Source: Epiperipatus broadwayi (Eukaryota > Onychophora > Udeonychophora > Euonychophora > Peripatidae). From it: a stretch of DNA of 64,000 bases. Under the pieces are notes generated by a model. That model ran no database searches and was not told the DNA's origin. It worked only from the letters and a program-made list of their open reading frames with translations. The position numbers and the translations under genes are program-made. Location of the stretch: positions 5,453,845 to 5,517,844 of the forward strand of contig JAQFVV010000027.1 of assembly GCA_028023455.1 (NCBI GenBank), given 5' to 3'. Numbering within the stretch: position 1 is the stretch's first letter; each line of letters opens with the position of its first letter. Below, one piece after another: positions 48,800 to 59,755 of the stretch.

Positions 48800-49050
48800 A
48801 TTTTAATAAAAGTCATTTCATTGCTTCTACTCTGTCCTCAAGATTTAAAACCAGATCATAAAATCGCTACTTCTTCTATCCTGTTATCTTTAAATTTCCC
48901 TCACTATCCATACAATTTATATTTTTCAATATCCTACACTCCAGAGGGATGTGATCAATACTCTCCCATCTGTGTGCATAATCTACAATTCATATTCTTA
49001 TTCTATTTTTATCTTCTTTCTGTAATGTCTTAAACTTCTGTGATTGCGCC
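48800..49050 (-). pseudogene. LINE 3'-terminal fragment with zinc-finger remnant
   Basis: On the minus strand MNCRLCTQMGE is followed, after a frameshift, by DHIPLECRIL. This gives the C-x2-C-xn-H-x4-C pattern found at the C-terminus of many LINE proteins, and also in the LINE copies at 56062. The fragment is short and decayed. Confidence 0.45.
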
Positions 49051-49359
49051 AAATAAGAATGAACTCTTTTTATCATATATGTAACACTGAGAATATAAGC
49101 CTATTCATGAAATAAATAAGTCCTGATATGTTTCTAAGATAATTCACAAGATATATTGCTAAAGAATCATTTAAATAACATAAATAATGCCCATCTTTTG
49201 TTATTTTGGCATATAAAAGATGAAGGCGGTCATTATTTATAAAAAGCTCTAATGAAGACTGCAGGAAAGTCGAAACTATTAGAAAAATTAAGGAGGAATT
49301 ATATAAAAAAATTACATTAAAGTGTATATGAGGAATAATATATACTTACAAACCATTTA

Positions 49360-50031
49360 AATATATATACAGCAAACCACACATGAACTTCTTTATAAAT
49401 TTTGATTTATTATAATATGAACTATTATAAGTACAATAATATACTTCAACGTTTTGACTATATTATTTTATAGTCTTTATCAAGAAACAACTAAAAAATA
49501 CATAAAAAACAATAAATACAAATATTCCATAATACATATGATAAATACAAATATCTCTTACCTTCAAACTCTTCTAACAAACAATCTTAACTTTTCATTA
49601 GTCAAAATAAGAGTCATAGATCACATGACCCTATTCTCTTAAGCTTGTAAATTATAAACATTGAGGATTGCCAATTCCTCAACAAGCTTTGTGATAAATG
49701 CTTTAGCCAGAGAAAGCATTTAAAATATCTGTCAGGAACCCCCCTCCCCCCAACCCCTGACCATGGTTTCGTGCTTTGGCACTCCTCAGAGAGGTGCCAG
49801 GGTAGAACTTCTCTGGCTAAGCATTTATCACAAAGCTTGTTGAGGAATTGGCAATCCTCAATGTTTTTAACTTTTCGTTACATTTGTTTCTTAAATACTT
49901 TTCTTAAAATAATAAAGACTATAAAATAATATAGTCAAAACATTGGAGTATATTATTATACGTTATAATAATTCATATTATAGTAAATCAAGATTGATAA
50001 AGAAGTTTGTGTGTGGTTTGCGGTATATATG
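49360..50031. mobile_element. Large foldback element with a hammerhead at its centre
   Basis: Outer arms (left from about 49360, right to about 50031) pair gcaaaccacac with gtgtggtttgc, and ttttgactatattattttat with ataaaataatatagtcaaaa. Inner arms 49658-49714 and 49809-49865 are 57 bp and almost exact (gaggattgccaattcctcaa with its inverse). The 94-base centre contains a complete hammerhead motif on the minus strand. Just left of the element (49252-49275) is a related core, ctaatgaagactgcaggaaagtcgaaac. No protein is encoded. Confidence 0.8.
49748..49802 (-). ncRNA. Type I hammerhead ribozyme motif (minus strand)
   Basis: Read on the minus strand: CTGAGGA (49789-49783), helix II GTGC with GCAC around CAAA (49782-49771), GAAA (49770-49767), palindromic helix III CCATGG (49766-49761), then TC with cleavage expected after 49759. 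Helix I: tctcca-side bases 49790-49795 pair with 49758-49753 (six pairs, one wobble), then an internal loop, then 49799-49802 pair with 49751-49748. The layout is the same as at 32636, but the sequence differs in every helix, so the shared fold does not come from simple copying. Confidence 0.8.
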
Positions 50032-50139
50032 TTGAAATTGATGGGCTATTTTTAAAATAGAAGACTGTTTATTATTTTTTATGGTTCTTTAGGAATTTAG
50101 CTTGTGAATTATCTTAGTAACTTATCCGGAGTTAAAATA

Positions 50140-50215
50140 GGCAAAACTCTCTCCATACAGTAGTGCCATGTGATCAGGTGATGTTTAAGGTTTAATCTTT
50201 TGACTTGTTGTTCCA
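50140..50215. mobile_element. 450-bp repeat family, rearranged fragment
   Basis: ggcaaaactctctccatacagtagtgcca is the inverse of the family end block, directly followed by tgtgatcaggtgatgtttaa in the direct orientation of the family start. Confidence 0.55.
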
Positions 50216-50499
50216 TGAATCTTTCATACTGTGTATAATTTTTATTCTTATATAATTCCAAATTATTTTTTTTAATTTATAAGCACTTTCTACAAACTAA
50301 TTTTTTTTTCTATCTAACTTTATCTTTTCTCCTCATTCCTTATAATTAGGTTCCTGCAATATTTATTCCATTTCTTATATAAATACATAGAAATAAATTT
50401 TCTTCCTATTAACTTAGCATCTAACTTTTCTGCCTGTCATATTTGTTCTCTTCTCAAATACTATTTGATTAGTCTATTTTAAGTCATATATTGTGACCT

Positions 50500-51940
50500 T
50501 CCAATATTTTTGATTTCACTCATTAAAAGGGAAATCCACTCCGTTTCAGCCTCCAATAGTTTTCTTTGCCGTCCGCAATTCATTGTACATCAGCCTGTTT
50601 TTGTATTCTATCTAAAAATATCTGAGTTCTCGGCCAATATTAAGATTATCATAAAAATAGGTACCGACACTCCGTATAACTCTACATATGAAATATTTAT
50701 TATATGTGAAACACACCAGATTGTAAACAGTTCAATTTCTATATTTTGCTTTTTTTTCTCTACTCTAGTTTCCAATTATCTATATAATTCCTTTTTCTGT
50801 TTAACAAAATACATCCATTTCTTCACAGATTAATATTTTCCCATCCTTCAATTTTACTTTTTCTGCTAAATATTAAAATCTTAGATTTTTCTTTACTGAA
50901 TTTAAGTTTTGTACTTTTTCTTGTCCTCCACATTTCTCTGATACTAATTCTATATCTTCTACACTGTTTCAAAAAACGTGGTATCATCTCAAATAAACAG
51001 AACTACTGCATTCTGTATTCTGGTTTCCACTATAGAAATCATTACTCCTATTCCTAATCTTTCTACCTCAAGCTCAGATTCTCTTAGAAACAAAATGAAT
51101 AGTAAAGATGATAATGGGTATTTTCCTTTCAACCTAATTTCACATTTAACTTCCACTGATTCTATATATACAAATTGGTACTTAGAGAAATTGTCCTTGT
51201 AAAGTTATTTGCTTATTCTTAGCAGCCTTAAGTTTATTCCCATACTTTCAAGACTTCTCCACAGTCTATTACTATCCATCTTATCACAAGTCTTTCCTAT
51301 ATATAAAAAATGGCACAAATAGTCATCCACTGTCTTTATAGGCATATTCCTAATCCTTTTCCCTTAATGAAATCTATTCTGAATCTCCCCTAAAATTTAA
51401 TTTTTTCTACCATGTCCCAACCTTCTTCATTAAAATATATGCAAATACATAAATTATGGAAATCATTGATATTGCTGTATCTTTTTTTTTTTCATTTCTT
51501 TAACTAATAATCTGCAGTCTTATTATCATCTATAGTTTTATTAAAACTTTTTTTAAACCATCCCTTGCATGCTTTTCTATACCCGATTAACATTTTCGAT
51601 AGCCTCTTTTTTTATATATTTCAATTTGCCTATTCCTCTTTAATGAATCAAATTCACCTATCAACTTTACTTCACCAAAAAATTTTACTACAAATTTATT
51701 AAATATTATTTAAAATTCTTCCCTGTCCCCTGTCCTTTCACTTCCCTCTGCATTTAATTATAAAACATTTTTTATTACATGCTTTTATTTAACTTTACCC
51801 AATTTTTCTAATCTACCATGATAAAATCTTGTAATTTAATTTTCACCCATTTTTGAAACTTTGCATATATATATTAATGATGTCTATAAATTTTTTTAGA
51901 CTTTTCAAACAATTTCACTGGAAAATTTAAATTTTTAATT
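50500..51940 (-). pseudogene. LINE copy C, strongly decayed reverse transcriptase
   Basis: On the minus strand, scraps read KTVDDYLCHFLYIGKTCDK, NRLWRSLESMGI, then KGKYPLSSLLFILFLRESEL and ERLGIGV. These match, in order, the IDIEKAYD.V.RNRLW.SL..LGM, GLRQGCPMSPILFVLYLSEME and ERLGRGI segments of the LINE at 56632-57768. Stops and frameshifts are frequent. It ends at about 51940, where LINE copy A begins. Confidence 0.55.
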
Positions 51941-51941
51941 G

Positions 51942-53052
51942 ACTTCTCCTTATATGGAGTCAGGAATCTCTCAGCCACTATGCCCAGAGAAATTTGTTAG
52001 CCACTTTGCCTTCCCTTTCCATTCCCCACCCTAAGTTTTTTCCATATTCGTCTTTACCCTACTCCATCCCATTTCCACAACATAATCTTTATCAACTCCA
52101 TGGCCTTTATATCTAAATCTCCCTTTTCCCAAATCCAGCATAAAATCCATGAACCCACTTTCTGTATAATTACTTTGTTTATATTTATTCTTCCACAACT
52201 TCATTATTTATAACTCTTCTACTTTCAGGCATTTACATTCAATTAACAGATGACCAATATTTTCTATGCCTTCCTTACACAACTTGCAGACTAAGTCACT
52301 CACATTTTTTCATTTATGTATATATTCCCTTATTGCTAAAGTTCCTGTTCGAGCCTTAAACAGTAAACTACCTTCCTATTATTATAAATTAACTCGCACC
52401 CAATATTCCATTTATTTTTATATATGTTAAAATTCTTTTTATTCTCCATACTAGTTCTCCATCTCTCCAACTCCCTATTCTTTATTAATGCATTTATTTT
52501 TCTATCCCATTCCTTGAACACTATAAAACCCAACAATTCTCCTAACACAATCATCCCACCTTTTGTATAAGTATACTGACATAAATTATTTATCCAAATC
52601 TTTTTTATACCAAACTATCTTTCTCATCCATCTTGTTGTCTGCTCTATTTTGGCTATTCTCTTATCATCCATAAATTGTAATCTACCAAATATTTTCATT
52701 TTGCTTTTTGCATCTCTCATATAAAAACTTGACCATCCCATTTCTCCTTAAATTGCCCCCTTTGCCATTCTCACAGCTGCATCTAATGCATGCCTTCATC
52801 TTTGTACTTTTTCTAAGTAATCTAATGTCCCTTTACTAACACATAATGCATCATTTCCATATATTAACCCTGCTACTGCAACTCCCTTCCATACAATTCT
52901 AGCTACATCATATTTATTATATGAAAACACTGTTAATTTCTTTGACAATCCCTTTCTTTTCTTTGCTTCATTTATCAATTTTTTCTCCCATTCATCCAAG
53001 CAATTTCTCTGATTACTTAAAATTATTCCCAAATAGTTATATCTATTCACCA
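51942..53052 (-). pseudogene. LINE copy A, 3' part (left of the RTE insertion)
   Basis: The minus-strand text parallels copy B. 53053-52796 encodes NRYNYLGIILS, DEWEKKLINEAKKRKG, VWKGVAVAGLIYGNDALCVS. 52554-52336 matches the region before the zinc finger. About 52250-52330 holds the Cys/His zinc-finger remnant. The 3' end block at 51942-52030 (acttctcctta...tcaggaatctctcag) is shared with copy B at 55970. Several frameshifts are present. Confidence 0.75.
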
Positions 53053-54222
53053 AGAGAACAAGCTGGATTTAAAAGTGGTTTTAGTACAATAGATCATATC
53101 CAGGTATTGAGAGAAGTCATAGAAAGGAAAAACGAATATGAGTTGTCATTATGTTTTGGATTTGTAGATTATGAAAAGGCATTCGATTCTATACACATTT
53201 CTTCAGTGATTAAACCATTGGATCATCAAGGTATAGATCCAGGATATTGTCATATTTTAAAGAATATTTATAAAAATGCAACAGCAACAATTAGATTACA
53301 TAATGATACTGGAAAAATCAACATTGAGAAAGGTGTAAGACAAGGTGATTCCATATCTCCAAAACTCTTTACAGCAGTGTTGCAAGAAGTATTTTGTGGA
53401 TTAAAATGGGAAACTAAAGGAGTGAAAGTAAATGGAGAGTATTTAAGTCATTTAGATTTCGCAGATGATGTAGTTGTTTTTGCAAATAATGCTTCAGAGT
53501 TGCAGGAAATGTTGCAGGAGTTAGCAGATGAAAGTAGAAAAGTAGGACTAAAGATAAATGTTAAAAAGACTCAAGTAATGTTTAATCGATTTGCTCAAAA
53601 TATGAAAATAAAGATTGATTATGAAGAATTAGAAGAAGTTAACAGTTACAAATACCTTGATCAGATTATTAATACAGATGGAAACATAATGGAGGAAATT
53701 AATCATAGAATTAAACTTGGTTGGAGTGCTTTTGGTAGAAATAACTTGATACTAAAAGGAAATATGCCTATGTGTTTGAAAAGGATGGTTTTTAACAAAT
53801 GTGTTTTACCAGTTCTTACTTATGGATCTGAGACCTGGACACTTAATAGAAGAGCAATACAGAGGCTTCAGACCACTCAAAGGAGTATGGAGAGATGTAT
53901 GTTGGGAGTAACAAGAAGAGATTGAAAACGCAATGTATGGGTAAGACAACGAACAGGTGTTACAGACCTTATTGAAAAAATTAAAAGATTGAAATGGAAT
54001 TGGGCTGGACATATTGCTAGAAGAGATGATAATAGATGGACAATTGAAATTTTAAACTGGATTCCAAGAGATTGTAAAAGACCCAGAAAGAGACCACATG
54101 TGAGATGGATGGATGAAATAAGAAAATGTGCAGGGGTGTTGTGGAGAAGAGAAGCTAAAGATCGGAGAAGATGGATTAAACTTGGAGAGACCTTCATCCT
54201 GCAGTGGATTGATAATGGTTGA
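53053..54222 (+). pseudogene. RTE-type reverse transcriptase, C-terminal two thirds
   Basis: A single frame reads EQAGFKSGFSTIDHIQVLRE, FVDYEKAFDSI, GVRQGDSISPKLF, the catalytic FADDVVVFA, KINVKKTQVMFN, SYKYLDQIIN, LTYGSETWTLN, then TGA at 53923-53925. After the stop the same frame continues WAGHIARRDDNRWTIEIL, RPRKRPHVRWMDEI, WIKLGETFILQWIDNG and a true stop at 54220. Motifs and the tail identify the RTE (BovB-like) clade. The endonuclease and first RT motifs are missing through 5' truncation. One nonsense codon is the only visible lesion, so the insertion is fairly young. The open frame extending left to 52921 is a chance join with antisense copy A. Confidence 0.9.
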
Positions 54223-54230
54223 TGATGATG
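53053..54230 (+). mobile_element. RTE-type LINE inserted in LINE copy A, 5'-truncated
   Basis: The insertion lies between two copies of attcacca (53045-53052 and 54231-54238), an 8-bp target duplication that exactly restores the copy A sequence when removed (compare copy B at 57117-57140). It starts inside the RT domain and ends with the trinucleotide-like tail gatgatgatg, as is usual for RTE elements. Confidence 0.9.
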
Positions 54231-54238
54231 ATTCACCA

Positions 54239-55966
54239 TACTTAACTTTATATCCTCCAATAAAAATTATTTGTCTTCCCTTTTCCCAGTATTAATCATC
54301 ATCACTTTTGATTTTTCTTCACTAAATTTAATCCCTATCTCTTTACCTACTCTTGCACATGTCCTCAGCATAACATTCATATCTTCCCTTCTTTCTGTAC
54401 ACAAAAAGACATCATCCGCAAATAAAAGACCCGACAATGTATATACTCCCTTACCATCTATTAATGGTATCTCTATCCCTCTTCATAGTCTTTCTATTGC
54501 TCTCTCCATTTCTCTTAAATACGGAAAAAATAAAATAGGTGACATAGGGCATCCTTGCCTTAGTCCCACTCCATTTTTTAACTTTAATTGATTCTATATT
54601 TTCTAATTGGTACCTATAGTTATTATTTATATATATTCTCTTGATAATATCCACTGAAGCTCCATCCATGCCCAAATTTACTAAGCTTACTCACATATTA
54701 TTTCTATTTATTCTGTCATATGCTTTCTCTATATCTATAAAAACCATATATAACTGTCTACCTGTATTTTTACTCATAACTATAAGTTGTGTAACTACAA
54801 ATAAACTATCTCCTATATGGCTATCCAATCAAAAATCTCCTTGCATTTCTCCTACTATATTATTTTCTTCCATATTTTGTGACCCTTCCAGCCACCATAA
54901 ATGCGAAAACTTTATATAACACTGATGTTACCATTATTGCTCTATAATTGCTTAACTTTCTATGATCCTTATACTTTCTGTTAAATAGTAGCCTTACTCT
55001 TGTATTACTCCAACTATCTGGCAAATCTCTTCTGTGCCATCTTATTAAAACATAATAATAGGTTTAACTTTGCCCTATTTCCTAAATTCATCACCATCTC
55101 TGCTACCCATTCATGTAAACATCTTGCTTTTCAATTTCTTCCCTAACCCATTCAGCTCATTGCTGTAAACCTCATATTTCCATTACTATATGCTTTCATG
55201 TTTGTTATCTAACAACTTTTCTATATCCATTACATACTTATTTAAGATTGTCTCTAATTCCTTTCTAGAGCTACTCTCTATTCTCTCATCATCTAGTAAT
55301 ATTATTTCTCTTCCCTACATTCGTTCTTTTATTGTATTTCCACAATTTTTTACTCCCATTTCTTTTACTTTTATTAATATCCTCCAACAATTTACTATTC
55401 AATTTCATTCTCTCTCTATAATTGTCTATCTTAACCATCTTCTTTTTTAAAAATACTTTTTCCATTTAACATTAATATCTTTTTCACTTTCTTTGTTCTT
55501 AATAGCACACTTACATTCTCTGCATGCTTTCTCCCTCTCTTTTAGACTTTTACTAATTCTCACTTTCCTATTACTTTTATTCTTCTGAATATTCTCATCT
55601 AAAACCATATTTGCCACTTTTTCTACTTCACCACAGCAGCCCTTATATTCATCCCCAACCAACCCTTCTATGATTTCTTCAATTTTTATTTTATGTTCTT
55701 CTAATTCATTCTTATCATTCACTCTTCGTCCACATCTCTCACTATCCTTTCTACTTTTATTACTATTTTCTATCACATTACTAACCATTTCTATTATAAA
55801 GAAATTATGATCACTATTACATACTCTCTCTTCATTATCAAACACTTTAATTTGCTATACTTTATTCATTTCTCTCTTTCTCTACTAATACATAATCTAT
55901 TGTGTGAAATATATTATTCCTAGACCATGTGTATTGTCCCTCATAAATATTTATGTGATGTGATGT
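54239..55966 (-). pseudogene. LINE copy A, 5' part (right of the RTE insertion)
   Basis: The minus strand encodes, from right to left in window coordinates, an endonuclease end (YTWSRNNIFHTIDYVLVEKE at about 55955-55880), the SDHNF motif (from the frame 55845-55447), a decayed linker, and the N-terminal RT part near 54451-54900 including GTKARMPYVTYFIFSVFK-like remnants. Copy B lacks the YTWSRNN..IDYVLV segment through an internal deletion, so copy A informs on that part. The copy is 5'-truncated at about 55966, directly abutting the 3' end of copy B. Confidence 0.75.
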
Positions 55967-56061
55967 ACTGTGACTTCTCCTTAAACGGAGTCAGGAATCT
56001 CTCAGCAGCTATGCCCAGAGAAACCTGTTAGCCACTTTACCTTCCTTTTCCATAGTCCACC

Positions 56062-56625
56062 CTAAGTTTTCCCATAATCTGCTCCATTCCATTTCCACAA
56101 CATAATCTTTGTCAACTCCATGACCTTCATATCTAAATCCCCCTTATTTTTTCCCAAACCTAGGATAAAAACCAATAACTCACTTTCTGTATAATCACTT
56201 TGTTCATATTTAACCTTCCATAACTTCATTACTTGTACCCTTTCTGATTCCAAACATTTACAATGATGTAACAGATGCCTAATATTTTCTATGCCTTCTT
56301 TACACAACTTGCAGACTAAATCACCCATATTTTTCCATTTACGTGTATATTCCCTTGTTGCTAAAGATCCCGTTCAAGCCTTAAACAATAAACTACTTTC
56401 CTTACTATTATCATAAATTAACTCACACCCAATGTTCCGTTTACTTTTATATATATTTAAACTCATTTTACTCTCCATACTAGTTCTCCATCTCTCCAAC
56501 TCCCTATTCTTTATTAATGCATCTATTCTTCTATCCCACTCCTTCCCACTATAACACTCAACAATCCTCCTAACACAATCATCCCATCTTTTGTACAAGT
56601 ATACTGACATAACTTCTTTATCCAA
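56062..56625 (-). pseudogene. LINE copy B, C-terminal region with zinc finger
   Basis: The frames 56625-56374 and 56328-56062 read through WDRRIDALIKNRELERWRTS, then DLVCKLCKEGIENIRHLLHH and CKCLESERV: a C-x2-C-xn-H-x3-H-x-C cluster typical of the C-terminus of many LINE proteins, thought to help RNA or target binding. The gap between the two frames contains a stop. Confidence 0.7.
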
Positions 56626-56631
56626 ATCTTC

Positions 56632-57768
56632 TTACGCATCCCCCTCCAAATCTTCTGCATACCGCATTACCTTTCTCACCCATCTTGTTGGCTGCCCTTT
56701 ACTTGTAACCCAATTAAATACTATTTTGGCTATTCTTTTATTATCCATAAACTGCAATCTACCGAACATTTTCAATTTGCTTTTTGCATCCCTCAAATAA
56801 AAACTTGACCATCCCATTTCTCCTTGAATTGCCTCTTTTGCTGTCCACACTTCAGCATCTAATGCATGTCTTCCTACTTCCCTTTGTACTTTTTCTAAGC
56901 AATCTAATACCCCTTTACTAACACATAATGCATCATTGCCGTATGTTAACCCTGCTACTGTCACTCCCTTCCATACAATTCTAGCTACATCATATTTATT
57001 ATATGAAAACAGTGTTAATTTCTTTATCAATCCCTTTCTTTTCTTTGCTTCATTTATCAATTTTTTCTCCCATTCATCCAAGCAATTTTTCTTATTACTC
57101 GAGATGATTCCCAAATAACTATATCTATTCACCACACTTAAGTTTATATCCCCCAATAAGAAATCTTTGTCTTCTCTTTCCCCAGTATTCACCATCATTA
57201 TATTTGATTTTTCTTCACTAAATTTAATCCCCATATCTTTACCCACCCTTGCGCATGTCCTCAGCATAACTCCCATATCTTCTCTTCTTTCTGCACACAA
57301 AAAGACATCATCCGCAAAAAAAAGACCGGACAATGTATATACTCTCTTGCTACTTGTTAACGGTATCTCTATCCCTCTTCCTAGTCTTTCTATTGCTCTC
57401 TCCATTTCACTCAAATACAACACAAACAAAATTGGTGACATAGGGCATCCTTGCCTCAGTCCCACCCCATTTTTAACTTTAACTGATTCTATATCCCCTA
57501 ATTGATATGTATAGTAATTATTTTCATATAATTTCTTAATAACACTCACTAAAGCTTCATCCATTCCCAGATTTGCTAAACTTATCCATAATCTATTTCT
57601 ATTCACTCTATCATATGCCTTCTCTATATCTATAAAACTCATATATAACTGTCTACCTGAATTTCTACTCATATCTATAAGTTGTGTAACTATAAATAAA
57701 CTATCTCCTATACACCTATCTGACCTAAAACCTCCTTGCATTTCCCCCACTACATTATTTTCTTCCAT
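56632..57768 (-). pseudogene. LINE copy B, reverse transcriptase domain
   Basis: A 378-codon open stretch. Motifs: EMQGGFRSDRCIGDSLFIVT, YMSFIDIEKAYDRVNRNRLW, GVGLRQGCPMSPILFVLYLS and the catalytic LFFADDVFLCAE. Then NRYSYLGIISSNKKNCLDEW, VWKGVTVAGLTYGNDALCVS and EAIQGEMGWSSFYLRDAKSK. This is the best-preserved domain of the element and would serve to place its clade. Upstream linkage to the next frame is broken around 57770-57905. Confidence 0.85.
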
Positions 57769-57905
57769 TTTGCAACTCTTCCAGCCACCATATATGAAAA
57801 AACTTTATATAAAACTGATGTTACTGCAATTGGTCTATAATTATTTAACTTCTATGATCCTTACCTTTTCCTTTAAATAATAATCTTACTTTTGTATTAC
57901 TCCAA

Positions 57906-58823
57906 CTACCCGAAAAAACTCTTCTGTGCCATCTTATTAAAACATGATAATAACTTTACTTTTGCCCTATGCCCCAAATTCATTACCATCTCTGCTGCCC
58001 ATCCATCTAATCCTTTTGCCTTACCACTTCTCAATTTCTTCCCTGCCTCATTCAGTTCATTTTCTGTAAATGCAATATTCCCATTACTATATGCTTTCAT
58101 ATTTTCTATCCCTCTGTCCTTCACATCTAACATCTTTTCTATATCCATTACATAACTATTCAATATTCTCTCTAATTCTTCTCTAGAGCTACACTCTATT
58201 CCCTCCTCATCCAGTAATACTATCTCTCTCTTCCCTAAATTTCTCCTTTTAATGTAATTCCAAAATTTTTTACTCCCATCTCTTCCACTTTTATTAATAT
58301 CATCCAATAATTTACTATTTAGTTTCAGTCTTTCACTATAATTATCTATTTTAGCTAACTTCTTCTTTTCTAAGTACTTTTCCCATTTAGCATTAATATC
58401 TTTTTCATTTTCTTTGTTCTTAATAGCACACTTATATTCTCTGCATGCTTTTTTCCTCTCTTTTACACTTTTACTAACTCTCATTTTTCTATTACTTTTA
58501 TTTTTCTGAATATTCTCACCTAAAACCCTATTTGCAACTTTTTCTATTTCATCACACCAGTCCTCATACTCATTTCCAATCAACTCTTCCATGGTTTCTT
58601 CAACTTGCATTTTATACTCTTCTAACTTATTCTTATCATTTACTCTCCATCCACATCTTTCACTATTGTTTCTACTTTTATTTCTATTTTCCATCACATT
58701 ACTAACCATTTCAATTACAACAAAATTATGATCACTATTACATACTCTCTTTTCATTATCAAACACCTTTATTTTCCGTACTTTATTCATTCCCTCTTTC
58801 TCTACCAAGTTTCCAATGCTCAA
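57906..58823 (-). pseudogene. LINE copy B, endonuclease end and linker to RT
   Basis: A 305-codon frame. CNSDHNFVVIEM near its start carries the SDH motif that ends APE-type endonucleases. A Lys/Glu-rich linker follows (KFWNYIKRRN), then ELNEAGKKLRSGKAKGLDGW, which is the GKA.G.DG motif before RT. Its first residues are joined across an internal deletion that removes the YTWSR...IDYVLV segment seen in copy A. Confidence 0.8.
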
Positions 58824-59433
58824 ATTTACTCTGACAAAATTTCTTCAAAAGCTGTCCATTCTTATTATCTACATCATCAATTTCTTCAATATGCCCATTC
58901 ATATCTCCTATAACCATTATTCTCTTCCCCTTTTCTTTAAAACTCTGTATATCCTTAACTAGGCACTCATATATGCTGTTGTTCCATTCCATTATAGTTT
59001 GACTATCTCCAGTAGCTATATAAACTATAGCCACCATCCATTCTTGTTTTCCCAACCCTATTTCAAACTACACATGTTCTTGGCATTTAACAGTATTTAA
59101 ATATTTTTTTGATATAACACCTATATTACCACCCTTTTTTCCTTTCTCTTTTCTATTTGTACCCTGCCATACCAAATCTTCCAAAACAGGTTCTTCTTCT
59201 TCTCTTAGATGTGTTTCCACTACTGCTAATACCTCAAGCTCTTCATTATCAATCGCTTTGTTTAATTCCTGCCACTTTTCTGGTCTTCTACCACCTTGCA
59301 TATTCAAATACCCAATTTTAACAATTTTTTCTTTCCTAACTACTCTTTTATAAATTTTTTTTATTCTTTCTTCTCCATTATGTTTATAAATAACTTGCTT
59401 ACCATTTATTTTACAGACCCATTCCCTTTCCAC
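58783..59433 (-). pseudogene. LINE copy B, APE-type endonuclease N-terminal part
   Basis: The frame 59433-59068 contains IGYLNMQGG, LEVLAVVETHLREEEEPVLE and GGNIGVISKKY. The frame 59055-58783 contains VAIVYIATG and GKRIMVIGDMNGHIEEID. These are the N-Q-G, ET-L, and GDMN motifs of the endonuclease that nicks target DNA. A frameshift near 59060 separates the two. Confidence 0.75.
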
Positions 59434-59526
59434 ATCTACACTTATATCTAAATCAACTGCCCTTTGTTTAATCCTTACATCCCATCCATTCTTCTTATTT
59501 TTAATAACACTACAATTTAAAATTCC

Positions 59527-59755
59527 ACCCCCCTTTACAAGTTTCCCGAACTATATTCTTTATAAATCAGACTCCCTAAAACTTCACTTCCTTGTTTCCC
59601 TAAGTGCAACCCATCTTTACCAAATAACTCCCTCTTCCCAATAAAAAAATCCCCCACATCCACAAACGTATCATCATTTCTCTCACTCAATTCTTTCAAT
59701 CTCTCACTTATAAAACACGTTATCTAACATATACCTTTTATCAATAAGGGATTCT
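59527..59755 (-). pseudogene. LINE 5' region with SGNH-hydrolase-like segment
   Basis: On the minus strand two frames give SLIDKRYMLDNVFYK and, after a frameshift, RLKELSERNDDTFVDVGDFF, then GKRELFGKDGLHLGKQGSEV to a stop near 59545. D-G-L-H-L followed by G-x3-L is the usual C-terminal catalytic block (Asp-His) of SGNH/GDSL esterases. Esterase-like domains occur in ORF1 of some LINEs such as CR1. Only the C-terminal part is present. Confidence 0.55.

Larger units (their letters stand above)
55968..59433 (-). mobile_element. LINE copy B, nearly full-length non-LTR retrotransposon
   Basis: A minus-strand element with domain order endonuclease, reverse transcriptase, C-terminal zinc finger. Its 3' end block at 55970-56050 is shared with copy A. 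The main pieces are given separately. Clade not settled: an APE-type endonuclease plus CCHC-like C-terminus fits I/R1/CR1-type LINEs, and a phylogeny is needed to choose. Frameshifts near 59060, 58800 and 57850-57900 and stops near 56630 and 56350 break the single long frame. Confidence 0.8.

Noticed and set aside
52921-53052. Leftward extension of the RTE frame beyond the insertion point
   Set aside because: This part is antisense LINE copy A, joined by chance; the target duplication at 53045-53052 marks the true start.
57167-57505. Plus-strand frames across 54271-58155
   Set aside because: They are shadows of the minus-strand LINE copies, with the low-complexity Ser/Leu/Phe composition expected from antisense Lys/Glu-rich protein.
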